Assembly: GCF_041224545.1 (NCBI RefSeq)
Contig: NZ_JBGFGP010000130.1
Span: 62,001 to 126,000, forward strand
DNA from: Sedimentitalea sp041224545
Lineage (GTDB): Bacteria > Pseudomonadota > Alphaproteobacteria > Rhodobacterales > Rhodobacteraceae
Direction of reading: 5' to 3'
DNA length: 64,000 nt
How positions within the stretch are numbered: the first letter of the stretch is position 1; each line of letters starts with the position of its first letter. Below the pieces are notes generated by a model. That model was not told the origin of the DNA, did not search any database, and saw only the letters and a program-made list of their open reading frames with translations. Below, in pieces: positions 27,332-36,237 of this stretch. A program made the translations under genes and the position numbers.

Positions 27332-27651
27332 GGCTCACTCCCTTCGATAGCGGATTTGAGAGACGCCAGCCGGTCGTCCCAGAACTGGTCGAAATAGCTC
27401 AGCCAGTTGACGACCGGGGCAAACCCCTCCGGGTTCAGGCTGTTGATGCGTTCGCGCCCACGGGTGCGCACCGTTATCAATCCGCCATCGGACAATACGG
27501 TCAGGTGCTTCTTGACGGCGGCGCGGGTCATGTCGAACCGGTCGGTCAGTTGACCGATGGTCATGTCGCTTTGGGCGAGCATCATGACAATATCGCGCCG
27601 GGTCGGATCGGCGAGCGCGCGAAAGCAGGGCTGTATCGGGGTGGCTGTCAT
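27328..27651 (-). CDS. ArsR-family transcriptional regulator
   Basis: The 107-residue winged-helix protein shows ALADPTRRDIVMML, then the recognition region (QLTDRFDMTRAAVKKHLTVLSDGGLI) and a basic wing. The cysteine metal-binding motif of metal-sensing ArsR proteins is absent, so it is unlikely to sense metal. It leads the two-gene operon with the START-domain protein. A pair of palindromes directly before its ATG overlaps where the promoter and ribosome-binding site must be, which indicates autorepression. Confidence 0.9.
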   Translation of the reverse strand: MTATPIQPCFRALADPTRRDIVMMLAQSDMTIGQLTDRFDMTRAAVKKHLTVLSDGGLITVRTRGRERINSLNPEGFAPVVNWLSYFDQFWDDRLASLKSAIEGSEP

Positions 27652-27656
27652 TTATA

Positions 27657-27695
27657 ATACCTTTTGGTATCATTTAATATGAAACCAAAAGGTAT
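27657..27695 (-). promoter_or_regulatory. Operator dyad upstream of the arsR-type gene
   Basis: ATACCTTTTGGT at 27657-27668 and its exact complement at 27684-27695 form a 12-bp inverted repeat with a 15-base spacer. Each arm is itself a small palindrome (ACC-N4-GGT), so two adjacent ArsR dimers could bind. The nearer arm lies five bases from the ATG. Confidence 0.7.
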
Positions 27696-27739
27696 CATGT
27701 CAAGCCGAAACCGATTTTGAACCGTGGTGGTTGCAAAAT

Positions 27740-27754
27740 GTTCACGTCTTGTTC
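27740..27754 (+). promoter_or_regulatory. LexA (SOS) box upstream of mmcB
   Basis: GTTC, seven bases, GTTC is the alphaproteobacterial LexA operator consensus. It lies 12 bases before the mmcB ATG, where repressor binding would block transcription. MmcB is known as SOS-regulated in Caulobacter, which agrees with this site. Confidence 0.8.
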
Positions 27755-27765
27755 ATGGTTGGCAC

Positions 27766-28254
<489 letters not shown>

Positions 28255-28332
28255 CGCGATCGGGTTTGATCGGCGGATTGCCTTGAGCGTCCGGACAGGA
28301 GGGCCGCGCGCCTCGCAAGCGGACGGGCCGCC

Positions 28333-28533
28333 TTAGCGGCGGCGATTGCCTTCGATCGCGCGCGCAGCCTTTGCTGCCGCGATGATTTCCTCGGCAATTT
28401 CCTCGGCTTCTTCCGGGTCGAAATCCATCGGCACTTCGAACCCCTGGGATTCGATAAAGATGCGCACCATGCCTGCGTCGGTCGGGCCGATCTGCATGTT
28501 CGCTTCGATATCGCGCTCGGTGTTGATGCCCAT
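28333..28533 (-). CDS. Small acidic conserved protein (DUF6324-like)
   Basis: The 66-residue product (GINTERDIEANMQIGPTDAG, then MDFDPEEAEEIAEEI and a basic tail) resembles a small family conserved in Rhodobacterales that I believe is DUF6324. Its function is unknown. The start at 28533 follows a strong GGAGG; the longer frame would overlap the divergent GNAT gene. It has no signal peptide or membrane helix and is probably cytoplasmic. Confidence 0.7.
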   Translation of the reverse strand: MGINTERDIEANMQIGPTDAGMVRIFIESQGFEVPMDFDPEEAEEIAEEIIAAAKAARAIEGNRRR

Positions 28534-28611
28534 GGGTGCCTCCGTGACTCTGTGACTCCTGCTAGCTTGGCAGGGGTTGAGAATCAAGCGCTGGCGCGAT
28601 CAGTATGCCGT

Positions 28612-29094
28612 ATGGATGAGGCAGGAATTCGTCGATTTGCGCCATCAGATGCAGCATGGCTGGTGCGTCAGCACGGCGAGCTATACGCGCGGGAAGCGGG
28701 GTTCGATGCGTCGTTCGGGGCGCTCGTGGCCAGAATTCTGGATGATTTCATCGCAAACCATGACCCCGCCCGCGAGCGGGGATGGATCGCCACGCGGGGT
28801 GAGCAGCGGCTTGGCAGCATATTCTGCGTTGCCGATGGGACGAGTAGGGCCAGGTTGCGTCTGTTCCTGTTGACGCCGGATGCGCGCGGGCAGGGGCTGG
28901 GCAAGCGGCTGTTAGCGACGTGCATGGGCTTTGCCCGGGACTGCGGTTACAGAGACATGCAGCTGTCGACTCATGAAAGCCATCGTGCCGCCTGCGCACT
29001 TTACGAGGCAACGGGCTGGCGGCTTGGCGAGAGCAGGCCGGTGCGTTCGTTCGGGGCCGATCTGGTGGAACAAAGCTGGCAGATTGTGCTCTAA
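28612..29094 (+). CDS. GNAT-family N-acetyltransferase
   Basis: The 160-residue protein has the acetyl-CoA binding signature LFLLTPDARGQGLGKRLL and a C-terminal ALYEATGWRL segment typical of GNAT enzymes. It transfers an acetyl group from acetyl-CoA to an unknown substrate. I chose the ATG at 28612 because the domain starts there (AGIRRFAPSDAAW); a GTG 60 bases upstream is possible. No strong ribosome-binding site is visible. The tRNA-His gene follows. Confidence 0.85.
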   Translation: MDEAGIRRFAPSDAAWLVRQHGELYAREAGFDASFGALVARILDDFIANHDPARERGWIATRGEQRLGSIFCVADGTSRARLRLFLLTPDARGQGLGKRLLATCMGFARDCGYRDMQLSTHESHRAACALYEATGWRLGESRPVRSFGADLVEQSWQIVL

Positions 29095-29138
29095 CCTACT
29101 TGCATTCATATCGTCGCTTGTCTAAATCCCGTGCCAGT

Positions 29139-29215
29139 GCCGCCTTAGCTCAGTTGGTTAGAGCGCCTGATTGTGGATCAGGAGGTCCCCCGTTCGAGCC
29201 GGGGAGGTGGTACCA
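29139..29215 (+). tRNA. tRNA-His (anticodon GTG)
   Basis: All arms fold. The acceptor GCCGCCT pairs with AGGTGGT (with G1:U72 and one more G:U pair), the D stem is GCTC/GAGC, the anticodon stem CTGAT/ATCAG presents GTG, and the T arm is CCCCG TTCGAGC CGGGG. The CCA end is encoded. The base before G1 is T rather than G, and the discriminator is A73. This matches the alphaproteobacterial tRNA-His that lacks G-1. Confidence 0.95.
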
Positions 29216-29276
29216 CCCCCACCGCATGAACCGTGTATGACGCATCAGAGTGCCGCTGTTCGGTGTGCGGATGAGG

Positions 29277-30155
29277 TCAGATCTGTGGCTCGGCCTGGGA
29301 TGTGAACCAGGAGATCACCGCTTCGATTGTCGGGTTTCGTCGCGAGTCGCGTTGGGCAAGCAGGTAGAAATCGTTGTCACCGCGCATGACGTGGGGCGTA
29401 ACCTGCCGCAGATGTCCCGATGCGATATCGCGCGCGACCAGAAAGCGACTGACAAGGGCGATGCCCTGCCCGGAAAGGGCCGCGTCAACCGCAAGGGTCG
29501 TCTGGCTCAACCGCAATCCGTGACCGCTTTGATCGGCGATGCCGAGGTGGCGCAGGAAGGCGGGCCACAGATCATGGGCATCGTGCAGTTTCGGCAGGCG
29601 CGCGATCTGGTCGGGATCAAGCGGCACGGTGCGGCCTTGCAGAAGCGAAGGCGCAGCGACGGCGACATTGTCGCTCGGGAACAGGCGGATTGCGTGCAGC
29701 GCAGCGCCGAATGGCGGCCGGCCCTGACGTATGGCGAGATCAATCCCGTCGCCGTGAAAGCTCGAAACTTTCTCGGTTGCGAGGATTTGCAGGTCGATGT
29801 CCGGATGGCAGGTGGAAAATCCGGGCAGGTTGGGGATGAGCCATTTCGCGGCAAAGGTCGGGGTGACACTGACCCGGACCTCACCGGGTTCCGGGATCAG
29901 GTCGGCAGTGGCGCGGCGCATGCCGTCAAAGGCCGTCGAAATCTGAGCGTGATAGCCGCGTCCCGCCTGGGTGAGCGCCAATCCGCGAGGCAGTCGTTCG
30001 AACAGGGGCATTCCGAGATGGGCTTCGAGCTGGCGCACCTGTTGTGCCACCGCGCCCTGCGTGACGCCGAGTTCTTCCGCCGCGGCGCGAAAGGTCAGTC
30101 GACGACCGGTCACTTCAAAGGCACGCAAAGCGTTCAGGGGCGGCAAGCGGGTCAA
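29277..30155 (-). CDS. LysR-family transcriptional regulator (GcvA-like)
   Basis: The 292-residue protein has an N-terminal LysR winged helix (PPLNALRAFEV, FRAAAEELGVTQGAVAQQVRQLE) and a C-terminal effector-binding domain of the GcvA type (VSVTPTFAAKWLIPNL). Translation appears to begin with TTG at 30155: the conserved N-terminus starts exactly there and a stop codon lies 19 bases before it. It is divergent from the SDR gene across about 100 bases, which might be its target, though this is only positional inference. Confidence 0.88.
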   Translation of the reverse strand: MTRLPPLNALRAFEVTGRRLTFRAAAEELGVTQGAVAQQVRQLEAHLGMPLFERLPRGLALTQAGRGYHAQISTAFDGMRRATADLIPEPGEVRVSVTPTFAAKWLIPNLPGFSTCHPDIDLQILATEKVSSFHGDGIDLAIRQGRPPFGAALHAIRLFPSDNVAVAAPSLLQGRTVPLDPDQIARLPKLHDAHDLWPAFLRHLGIADQSGHGLRLSQTTLAVDAALSGQGIALVSRFLVARDIASGHLRQVTPHVMRGDNDFYLLAQRDSRRNPTIEAVISWFTSQAEPQI

Positions 30156-30256
30156 TAGACGATAGTATTCCTACAGGCGGATGGCATCAATTCTCATGCG
30201 AAAGGATTGGATTTCGGACCTATATTGCAGCCAGACAATGCATGGAGATTTTCCCG

Positions 30257-30961
30257 ATGTCAGTAGAAAAAGTTGCTCTGATCACCGCCGGCGGCAGCGG
30301 CATGGGCGCGGATGCGGCACGCCGACTCGCGGCGGACGGTTTCAAGGTTGGTATCCTGTCGTCCTCGGGCAAGGGCGAAGCGCTTGGCACCGAGCTTGGC
30401 GGTTTCGGCGTTACCGGATCCAATCTCGATCCGCAGGCACTTGCGGCGCTGGTCGATGGCGCAAAGACGCGATGGGGCCGGGTGGATGTTCTGGTCAATT
30501 CCGCGGGTCATGGCCCAAAGGGCGCGATTCTGGATATGTCGGACGAAGACTGGCACATGGGGATGGACGTCTACCTGATGAACGTGATCCGGCCGACGCG
30601 GCTGGTGACGCCCGTGATGCAGGCGCAGGGGGGCGGGGTTATCGTCAATATCTCGACCTTTGCCGCGTTCGAACCTGATCCGCTGTTTCCCACGTCCGGT
30701 GTGTTCCGTGCCGGTCTTGCCGCCTTTGCCAAGCTTTTCGCCGACAAATATGCTGCGGACAATATTCGTATGAACAATGTCTTGCCGGGTTTCATCGACA
30801 GCCTGCCCGAAACCGATGAGCGCAAGGCGCGTATTCCCCTCGGGCGCTATGGTAGCACCGACGAGGTGTCTTCGGTTATATCTCTGCTGGCATCCGAGGG
30901 GGGCGGCTATATCACCGGCCAGAATATCCGCATAGACGGCGGGCTGACCCGGTCGGTTTAG
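30257..30961 (+). CDS. SDR-family protein with altered catalytic residues
   Basis: The 234-residue protein is a short-chain dehydrogenase/reductase by its nucleotide-binding motif AGGSGMG, the VLVNSAG segment and the C-terminal YITGQNIRIDGG. The usual Ser-Tyr-Lys active site is not there. Aligning from the NIS motif gives Thr134, Ser147 (where Tyr is expected) and Arg151 (where Lys is expected). It may therefore be inactive as a classic dehydrogenase or use another mechanism. The ATG at 30257 lies behind GGAG; an earlier ATG is 15 bases upstream. Substrate unknown. Confidence 0.85.
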   Translation: MSVEKVALITAGGSGMGADAARRLAADGFKVGILSSSGKGEALGTELGGFGVTGSNLDPQALAALVDGAKTRWGRVDVLVNSAGHGPKGAILDMSDEDWHMGMDVYLMNVIRPTRLVTPVMQAQGGGVIVNISTFAAFEPDPLFPTSGVFRAGLAAFAKLFADKYAADNIRMNNVLPGFIDSLPETDERKARIPLGRYGSTDEVSSVISLLASEGGGYITGQNIRIDGGLTRSV

Positions 30962-30974
30962 CGGGAACCGGGCG

Positions 30975-31721
30975 TCAGCGGACCGCTTCGATCGGACCTT
31001 CCGCGCGTCCGTGGATGAACTGTTCCAGATAGGGGTCGCCGCTGCTGTCCATCTCGTCGACCGGGCCTGTCCACTGGATCACGCCATCATGCAGCATCGC
31101 GACGTTGTCGGCGATGGCGCGGACACTGCTCATATCGTGGGTGATTGTCATCGCGGTCGCGCCCATTTCGACGACGATCTCGCGGATCAGGTCGTTGATG
31201 ACGCCTGACATGATCGGATCGAGCCCGGTTGTGGGTTCGTCGAAAAAGATGATCTCGGGTTCGGCGGCAATCGCGCGGGCGAGCCCGACACGCTTTTGCA
31301 TGCCGCCCGACAGTTCAGCGGGGAAAAGATCGGCAACCTTGGATTTCAGACCCACGCGACGCAGCTTGTCGATCGCGATGGCGCGCGCCTCTTCCTGGGG
31401 CCGCTTGAGCGAGCCGCGCAGCAGGCGGAAAGCGACATTCTGCCAGACCGGTAGGGAGTCAAACAGCGCACCGCCCTGGAACAACATGCCGAACCGGGCG
31501 AGAAAGGCATCGCGGTCTCCGCTCGCGGCATCCTTGCCATCGACGAGGATTTGCCCGGAATCCTGCTGGATCAGGCCGAGAATGCACTTCAGCGCCACCG
31601 ACTTGCCGGTGCCCGAGCCGCCGATGATGACCATCGAACTGCCCTTGGGGATGTGCAGGGACATGCCGCGCAACACCTCGTTCTCGCCAAAGGCCTTCCT
31701 GACGTTGTCCATGCGGATCAT
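30975..31721 (-). CDS. mlaF: ABC transporter ATP-binding protein, Mla type
   Basis: The 248-residue ATPase has Walker A (GGSGTGKS), the signature LSGGMQKRVGLARA and Walker B (IIFFDEPTTGLDP). The LSGGMQKR form and the adjacent MlaE-type permease place it in the Mla/Mce-type lipid transport family, which moves phospholipids between the envelope membranes. Its start overlaps the permease stop (ATGA). No MlaD (MCE) gene is in the window, so the substrate-binding subunit must be elsewhere or absent. Confidence 0.9.
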   Translation of the reverse strand: MIRMDNVRKAFGENEVLRGMSLHIPKGSSMVIIGGSGTGKSVALKCILGLIQQDSGQILVDGKDAASGDRDAFLARFGMLFQGGALFDSLPVWQNVAFRLLRGSLKRPQEEARAIAIDKLRRVGLKSKVADLFPAELSGGMQKRVGLARAIAAEPEIIFFDEPTTGLDPIMSGVINDLIREIVVEMGATAMTITHDMSSVRAIADNVAMLHDGVIQWTGPVDEMDSSGDPYLEQFIHGRAEGPIEAVR

Positions 31722-32500
31722 ATCGAAAAGAACACTCCTGTGAGAACGAAATTGGCGGCCAGGATGAGGATGGCGGCCGCTTCGACGCTGTCCTTGGTCG
31801 CGTTGCCGACGCCCTGGGCACCGCGCCCGGATTGCATGCCATAATAACAGCCCATCATGGCGGCGATCACACCAAAGGCAGCGCCCTTGACCAGTGACGA
31901 GATCACGTCGCGCGCCTCGAGAAAATCGACCGTGTTCTGCAGGTAGGCGGCGGAGTTGAACCCGAGATTCTTGACCGCGACCACATAGCCACCGCCAATG
32001 CCGATGATATCGCCCACCGCGACGAGCAGTGGCACGGTGATCAACGCGGCGAGGATACGCGGCGCAACGAGGTATTTCATCGGGTTGGTCGACAGGGTGA
32101 CAAGCGCGTCGATCTGTTCGGTCACCTTCATGGTGGCGATTTCGGCGGCGATGGACGAGGTGACACGCGCCGCGATCATCAACCCGACCAGCACCGGGCC
32201 AAGTTCGCGCACCATGCCGATGGCGACGATCTGCGGGACCACGGCCTCGGCGTTGAATCGCGCGCCGCCGGAATAGATCTGCAAGGCCAGCGCGCCGCCG
32301 GTGAAAATGGCGGTAAGGCCCACAACGGGCAGCGAGAGCCAGCCGATCGCCACCAACGCGTTGAAGAGTTCGCGGGGGTAATAGGGCGGGCGGAAAATGT
32401 GGGATATTGCACGCGCCGCGAAGATCGACATGCGTCCGACCAGCGCAAGACCATTGAGCACCGCGCGCCCGAGTTTTTCCAGCAGAATGAGCGGGTTCAC
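31718..32500 (-). CDS. mlaE: MlaE-type ABC transporter permease
   Basis: The 260-residue protein has several membrane helices and the MlaE signature in the loop RELGPVLVGLMIAARVTSSIAAEIATMKVTEQIDAL. It is the inner-membrane partner of MlaF in phospholipid trafficking. It begins with GTG overlapping the alr stop and overlaps mlaF at its own end, so alr-mlaE-mlaF is one translational unit. Confidence 0.9.
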   Translation of the reverse strand: MNPLILLEKLGRAVLNGLALVGRMSIFAARAISHIFRPPYYPRELFNALVAIGWLSLPVVGLTAIFTGGALALQIYSGGARFNAEAVVPQIVAIGMVRELGPVLVGLMIAARVTSSIAAEIATMKVTEQIDALVTLSTNPMKYLVAPRILAALITVPLLVAVGDIIGIGGGYVVAVKNLGFNSAAYLQNTVDFLEARDVISSLVKGAAFGVIAAMMGCYYGMQSGRGAQGVGNATKDSVEAAAILILAANFVLTGVFFSI

Positions 32501-33534
32501 GTTACATACTCCCGCGCATGGCGCCGGCCGAGCGAGGTCAGGATTTCATAGCCGATGGTGCCGGCGGCATCGGCCAGGATGTCGACCCCCTGGTGCGGGC
32601 CGAGAATATCCAGTGCACCGGGATCGTCCGGCAAGTCGGTGACATCGACGGTTATCATGTCCATCGATACGCGACCCACGACCGGGCAGAGCACATCACC
32701 GGCATAGAGCGCGATGTTTCCGGACCCCAATGCGCGATGCAGCCCGTCGGCATAGCCCGCCGCAACCGTTGCAATGCGCGAGGGCCGCGTCGCCGTCCAG
32801 CCGTTGCCATAGCCGACGGTTTCATCCGGGGCGACATCGCGGACCTGGATGACGGGGAGAGAGAGCGAGACCACAGGTTTTGCATCGGCAAAGGGCCGCC
32901 CTCCATAAAGACCGATGCCGGGCCGTGTCAGGTCGAAATGATAATCCCGCCCCAGCAGCACGCCACCGGTTGCCGCGAGGGACCGGGGCACGCTGTTGTT
33001 GGCGGTCACCTCGATGAAGCTGCGCAGTTGCTGGCGGTTCATCGGGTGGTCGGGTTCATCGGCGCAGGCGAGATGCGACATCAGCAGGACCGGCTTTTGC
33101 GCGAGGGCGATATCACGCAGCGCCGCCCATTCGGCGGGCTCCATTCCAAGCCGGTTCATGCCGGTATCGAGCTGCACACCGAAGCGCCCGTTGGGAAGGT
33201 TCTCCATGTGGCGCAACATCTGATCGACGGAATTCAGCATCGGGATCAGGTCATGGTCGCGGATAAGTGCGGTATCCCCCTCCATGTGACCGGAAAACAC
33301 CGAGATGCCGGGGCCCGGTCCGAGCGCCTTGCGCACGGCGACACCTTCCTCGGCGGCGGCGACAAAGAACTGGCGCGCGCCGGCGCCCGCCAGCGCGAGC
33401 GAGACCTTGCCCGCAGTCAGGCCATAACCGTCGGCTTTGACCACGGCGGCGGTTTCGCACCCGGTTCGCGCGTCGAGCGCGCGCCAGTTTTCGGCGAGGG
33501 CGGTGAGATCGATTGTCAGCTTTGCGGTGCTCAT
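32497..33534 (-). CDS. alr: Alanine racemase
   Basis: The 345-residue PLP enzyme shows the cofactor-lysine motif AVVKADGYG near the N-terminus and the second catalytic region around GYGNGW and GRVSMDMITVDVT. It supplies D-alanine for peptidoglycan. It is probably the first gene of alr-mlaE-mlaF. The gap upstream towards dnaB holds intergenic element C. Confidence 0.93.
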   Translation of the reverse strand: MSTAKLTIDLTALAENWRALDARTGCETAAVVKADGYGLTAGKVSLALAGAGARQFFVAAAEEGVAVRKALGPGPGISVFSGHMEGDTALIRDHDLIPMLNSVDQMLRHMENLPNGRFGVQLDTGMNRLGMEPAEWAALRDIALAQKPVLLMSHLACADEPDHPMNRQQLRSFIEVTANNSVPRSLAATGGVLLGRDYHFDLTRPGIGLYGGRPFADAKPVVSLSLPVIQVRDVAPDETVGYGNGWTATRPSRIATVAAGYADGLHRALGSGNIALYAGDVLCPVVGRVSMDMITVDVTDLPDDPGALDILGPHQGVDILADAAGTIGYEILTSLGRRHAREYVT

Positions 33535-33668
33535 GGGGGGGGTAATGCCACGGGTGCGGCGGGCGTCAAGAGGGAATGCGTCTGGCGGTAAGGCGGGGAT
33601 CGGCGAATTGCTGCGCCGACAGCGGGCGGAGCCGTGCAGGGTTTGCGCCGCCGCTGGCGGCGCGGTGG

Positions 33669-33717
33669 GCGAGGGGCGCTGCCCCTCGCGCTCCCCGGAG
33701 TATTTTTCAAAGATGAA
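33669..33717 (+). repeat. Dispersed intergenic element, copy C
   Basis: A nine-base stem (GCGAGGGGC, loop GCT, complement) is followed by CCCCGGAGTATTTTT and CAAAGATGAA. It lies between alr and dnaB, both on the other strand, so here the element is antisense to its neighbours. Confidence 0.8.
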
Positions 33718-33732
33718 GGTGAGGGTCCGGGG

Positions 33733-35223
33733 TCAGAACCCGTGTTCTCCTCCGCCCTGTTGCCAGGATTTCGCGAGGTTGCCGAAGCGGGTGAACTGGG
33801 ATTCGAAGCTGAGCTCGACAGTGCCGATGGGGCCGTGGCGCTGTTTGCCGATGATGACTTCGGCCTTGCCGTGCAGGCGCTCCATGTCGGCGATCCATTG
33901 TTCCATCGCGGCCAGATCGTCTTCGCCGGGCTTCTCGCGTTCCTTGTAGTATTCGCCGCGATAGACGAACATCACCACGTCCGCGTCCTGTTCGATGGAG
34001 CCGGATTCCCGCAGGTCGGACAGTTGCGGGCGCTTGTCTTCGCGGCTTTCGACCTGGCGCGACAGCTGGGAGAGCGCGATAACGGGGATGTTGAGTTCCT
34101 TGGCGATGGCCTTGAGGCCCATCGAGACCTCGCCGATTTCCTGAACGCGGTTGTCCGAAGTGCCGCGGACCAGCTGCAGGTAGTCGACGATGAGCAGATC
34201 GAGCCCGTGGGTGCGCTTCAGGCGGCGGGCGCGTGCCGCAAGCTGGGCGATCGGGATGGCGGCGGTGTCGTCGATGAAGAGCGGGCAGGCTTCAAGCGCC
34301 TTGGCCGCGTCGACGAAGCGGCGGAACTCGGCTTCATCCATGTCACCCTGGCGGATCTTGTGGCTGGAGATTTCGGAGGCTTCGGCGAGGATCCGCCCGG
34401 CAAGCTGTTCGGCGCTCATTTCGAGGGAAAAGAACCCGACGACGCCACCGTCAACCGCGCCTTCGGTGCCATCGGGCAGTTTGCCGCGCTTGTAGGCCTT
34501 GGCGACGTTGAACGCGATGTTGGTGGCGAGCGAGGTCTTGCCCATCGAGGGACGGCCCGCGAGGATCAGAAGGTCGGATTTGTGCAGGCCACCGAGCATC
34601 CTGTCCATGTCGACCAGATCGGTCGAGATGCCCGCAAGACCGCCTTCGCGCATGTAGGCGGCATTCGCGACATTGACCGCATCGGTCACGGCGCGCAGGA
34701 AGCTCTGAAAACCGCTTTCGGTCTGGCCCTGTTCGCTGAGCTTGTAGAGCTGCTGCTCGGCCTCGACGATCTGTTCGCGCGGTTCGCTGGCGACATCGAC
34801 GCGGCTCGCCTTGTCGCTGATGTCACGACCGAGACCGATGAGTTGCCGCCGGATCGCGAGATCATAGATCATCTGGGCATAGTCGCGCACGGCAAAGGCG
34901 CTGATGGCGGCGCCGGCGAGCCGGACCAGATAGGCCGGGCCGCCAAGTTCCTTGAGACCCTCGTCGTCTTCCATGAACGCCTTGAGCGTGACCGGAGACG
35001 CCAGCGCGTTCTTGGCGATGCGGGCGGCAGCGATTTCATAGATGCGGGCGTGGACCGGATCGTAGAAATGCTGTGGCCCGATGATGCTGGCGACACGGTC
35101 ATAGACATCGTTGTTGGTGAGAATCGCACCCAGGAGCTGCTGTTCGGCCTCGACCGAATGCGGCATGGTATCCGGACTTCCGGTTTCAGGGCTGGTGCCG
35201 TCAAAGCTGGTTATCTCGTTCAT
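33733..35223 (-). CDS. dnaB: Replicative DNA helicase DnaB
   Basis: The 496-residue protein has the N-terminal DnaB domain (PHSVEAEQQLLGAIL) and the RecA-like motor with Walker A (AGRPSMGKTS), FFSLEMSAEQLAGR, LIVDYLQLV, and the LSQLSRQVE and RESGSIEQDADV motifs. It unwinds DNA at the fork and should partner the DnaG encoded earlier in the window. Length and order are normal, with no intein or insertion. Confidence 0.97.
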   Translation of the reverse strand: MNEITSFDGTSPETGSPDTMPHSVEAEQQLLGAILTNNDVYDRVASIIGPQHFYDPVHARIYEIAAARIAKNALASPVTLKAFMEDDEGLKELGGPAYLVRLAGAAISAFAVRDYAQMIYDLAIRRQLIGLGRDISDKASRVDVASEPREQIVEAEQQLYKLSEQGQTESGFQSFLRAVTDAVNVANAAYMREGGLAGISTDLVDMDRMLGGLHKSDLLILAGRPSMGKTSLATNIAFNVAKAYKRGKLPDGTEGAVDGGVVGFFSLEMSAEQLAGRILAEASEISSHKIRQGDMDEAEFRRFVDAAKALEACPLFIDDTAAIPIAQLAARARRLKRTHGLDLLIVDYLQLVRGTSDNRVQEIGEVSMGLKAIAKELNIPVIALSQLSRQVESREDKRPQLSDLRESGSIEQDADVVMFVYRGEYYKEREKPGEDDLAAMEQWIADMERLHGKAEVIIGKQRHGPIGTVELSFESQFTRFGNLAKSWQQGGGEHGF

Positions 35224-35486
35224 TTTGCCCCCATTTCGCCTCGTCCGGCCGCGTTTTTCGCAGGCTTGTTGTTCTTGGATGATCCGCGTTCCGCAGCCGG
35301 TGCCGGGTGATAGCGCGGCCCGGGTGTCGGGCGCAAACTGTATCTTTTTGTGGATAGGCTGTGCATATCCCTGACACCCTGCATCTTGGATGAAGAGGGG
35401 GTATCAGGTCAACATCTGGTGTATGTGGCCGGTTTTATAGCGCTGCGGCAATCGTGGCGCCCAGCGGGATTTTGCCAGCTATCACA

Positions 35487-36167
35487 TCAGCCGGGTTTGC
35501 GGGCGTCCTGCCAGGCGCGCGGATCGGTCAGGAAGGCTTCGACCTCGGCGAGGGTCGTTGCGTCAAAGGCCCCGGACGCCCTGGCCTCGGCGAGCACATC
35601 CCACCATGTGCAGAGGTGATGCAGGGTGATGCCATGCGCCGCGAGATTCGTTTCGGTATCGGGGAAGATGCCGTAATAGAAGATTACGGCGGTGTGGCCG
35701 CAACTGGCACCCGTGTCGCGAATCGCGTCGACGAAGGACAGTTTGGAACCGCCATCGGTGGTGAGATCCTCGACCAGCAGCACCCGGTCGCCTTCGGTCA
35801 TGACGCCTTCGATCCGGGCGTTGCGGCCATAGCCCTTGGGCTTCTTGCGAACGTAGGTCATCGGCAGGCCGAGGCGTTCGGCAACCAGCGCGGCAAAGGG
35901 GATGCCCGCCGTTTCGCCGCCGGCGATGTTGTCAAAGGCCTCGAGCCCGGCATTGCGCATGACGGTGAGCGCCATGAAGTCCATCAGCGTGCTGCGGATG
36001 CGCGGATAGGAGATCAGCTTGCGGCAGTCGATATAGGTCGGACTCGGCAGGCCGGAGGCCAGGGTGAAGGGCTCGGTGGAGTTGAGATGCACCGCGCCGA
36101 CCTCGAGCAGCATGCGGGCGGAGAGACGGGAGATTTCCTTGGCGTCAGGATAGCTCGTGGGGATCAT
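35487..36167 (-). CDS. pyrE: Orotate phosphoribosyltransferase
   Basis: The 226-residue protein has the PRPP-binding motif VLLVEDLTTDGGS, the YVRKKPKGYGR loop and the N-terminal substrate region (FTLASGLPSPTYIDCRKL). It converts orotate and PRPP to OMP in pyrimidine synthesis. It is downstream of pyrC with a 70-base gap that contains element D. Confidence 0.95.
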   Translation of the reverse strand: MIPTSYPDAKEISRLSARMLLEVGAVHLNSTEPFTLASGLPSPTYIDCRKLISYPRIRSTLMDFMALTVMRNAGLEAFDNIAGGETAGIPFAALVAERLGLPMTYVRKKPKGYGRNARIEGVMTEGDRVLLVEDLTTDGGSKLSFVDAIRDTGASCGHTAVIFYYGIFPDTETNLAAHGITLHHLCTWWDVLAEARASGAFDATTLAEVEAFLTDPRAWQDARKPG

Positions 36168-36198
36168 GATGGGACCTTTGCGCAGGGGGAGGTGGAGC

Positions 36199-36230
36199 GC
36201 CTCCGGCGGGAGTATTTGGACAAAGATGAA
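36199..36230 (+). repeat. Dispersed intergenic element, copy D
   Basis: Nearly identical to copy A: GCCTCCGGCGGGAGTATTT, three bases, CAAAGATGAA. It sits between pyrC and pyrE and is antisense to both genes. Confidence 0.8.
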
Positions 36231-36237
36231 AGGGCGG

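Noticed and set aside
26676..27338. Minus-strand open frame across the START-domain gene and the convergent gap
   Set aside because: It overlaps the well-supported START-domain gene in another frame and has no recognisable domain; the part in the gap alone has no ribosome-binding site.
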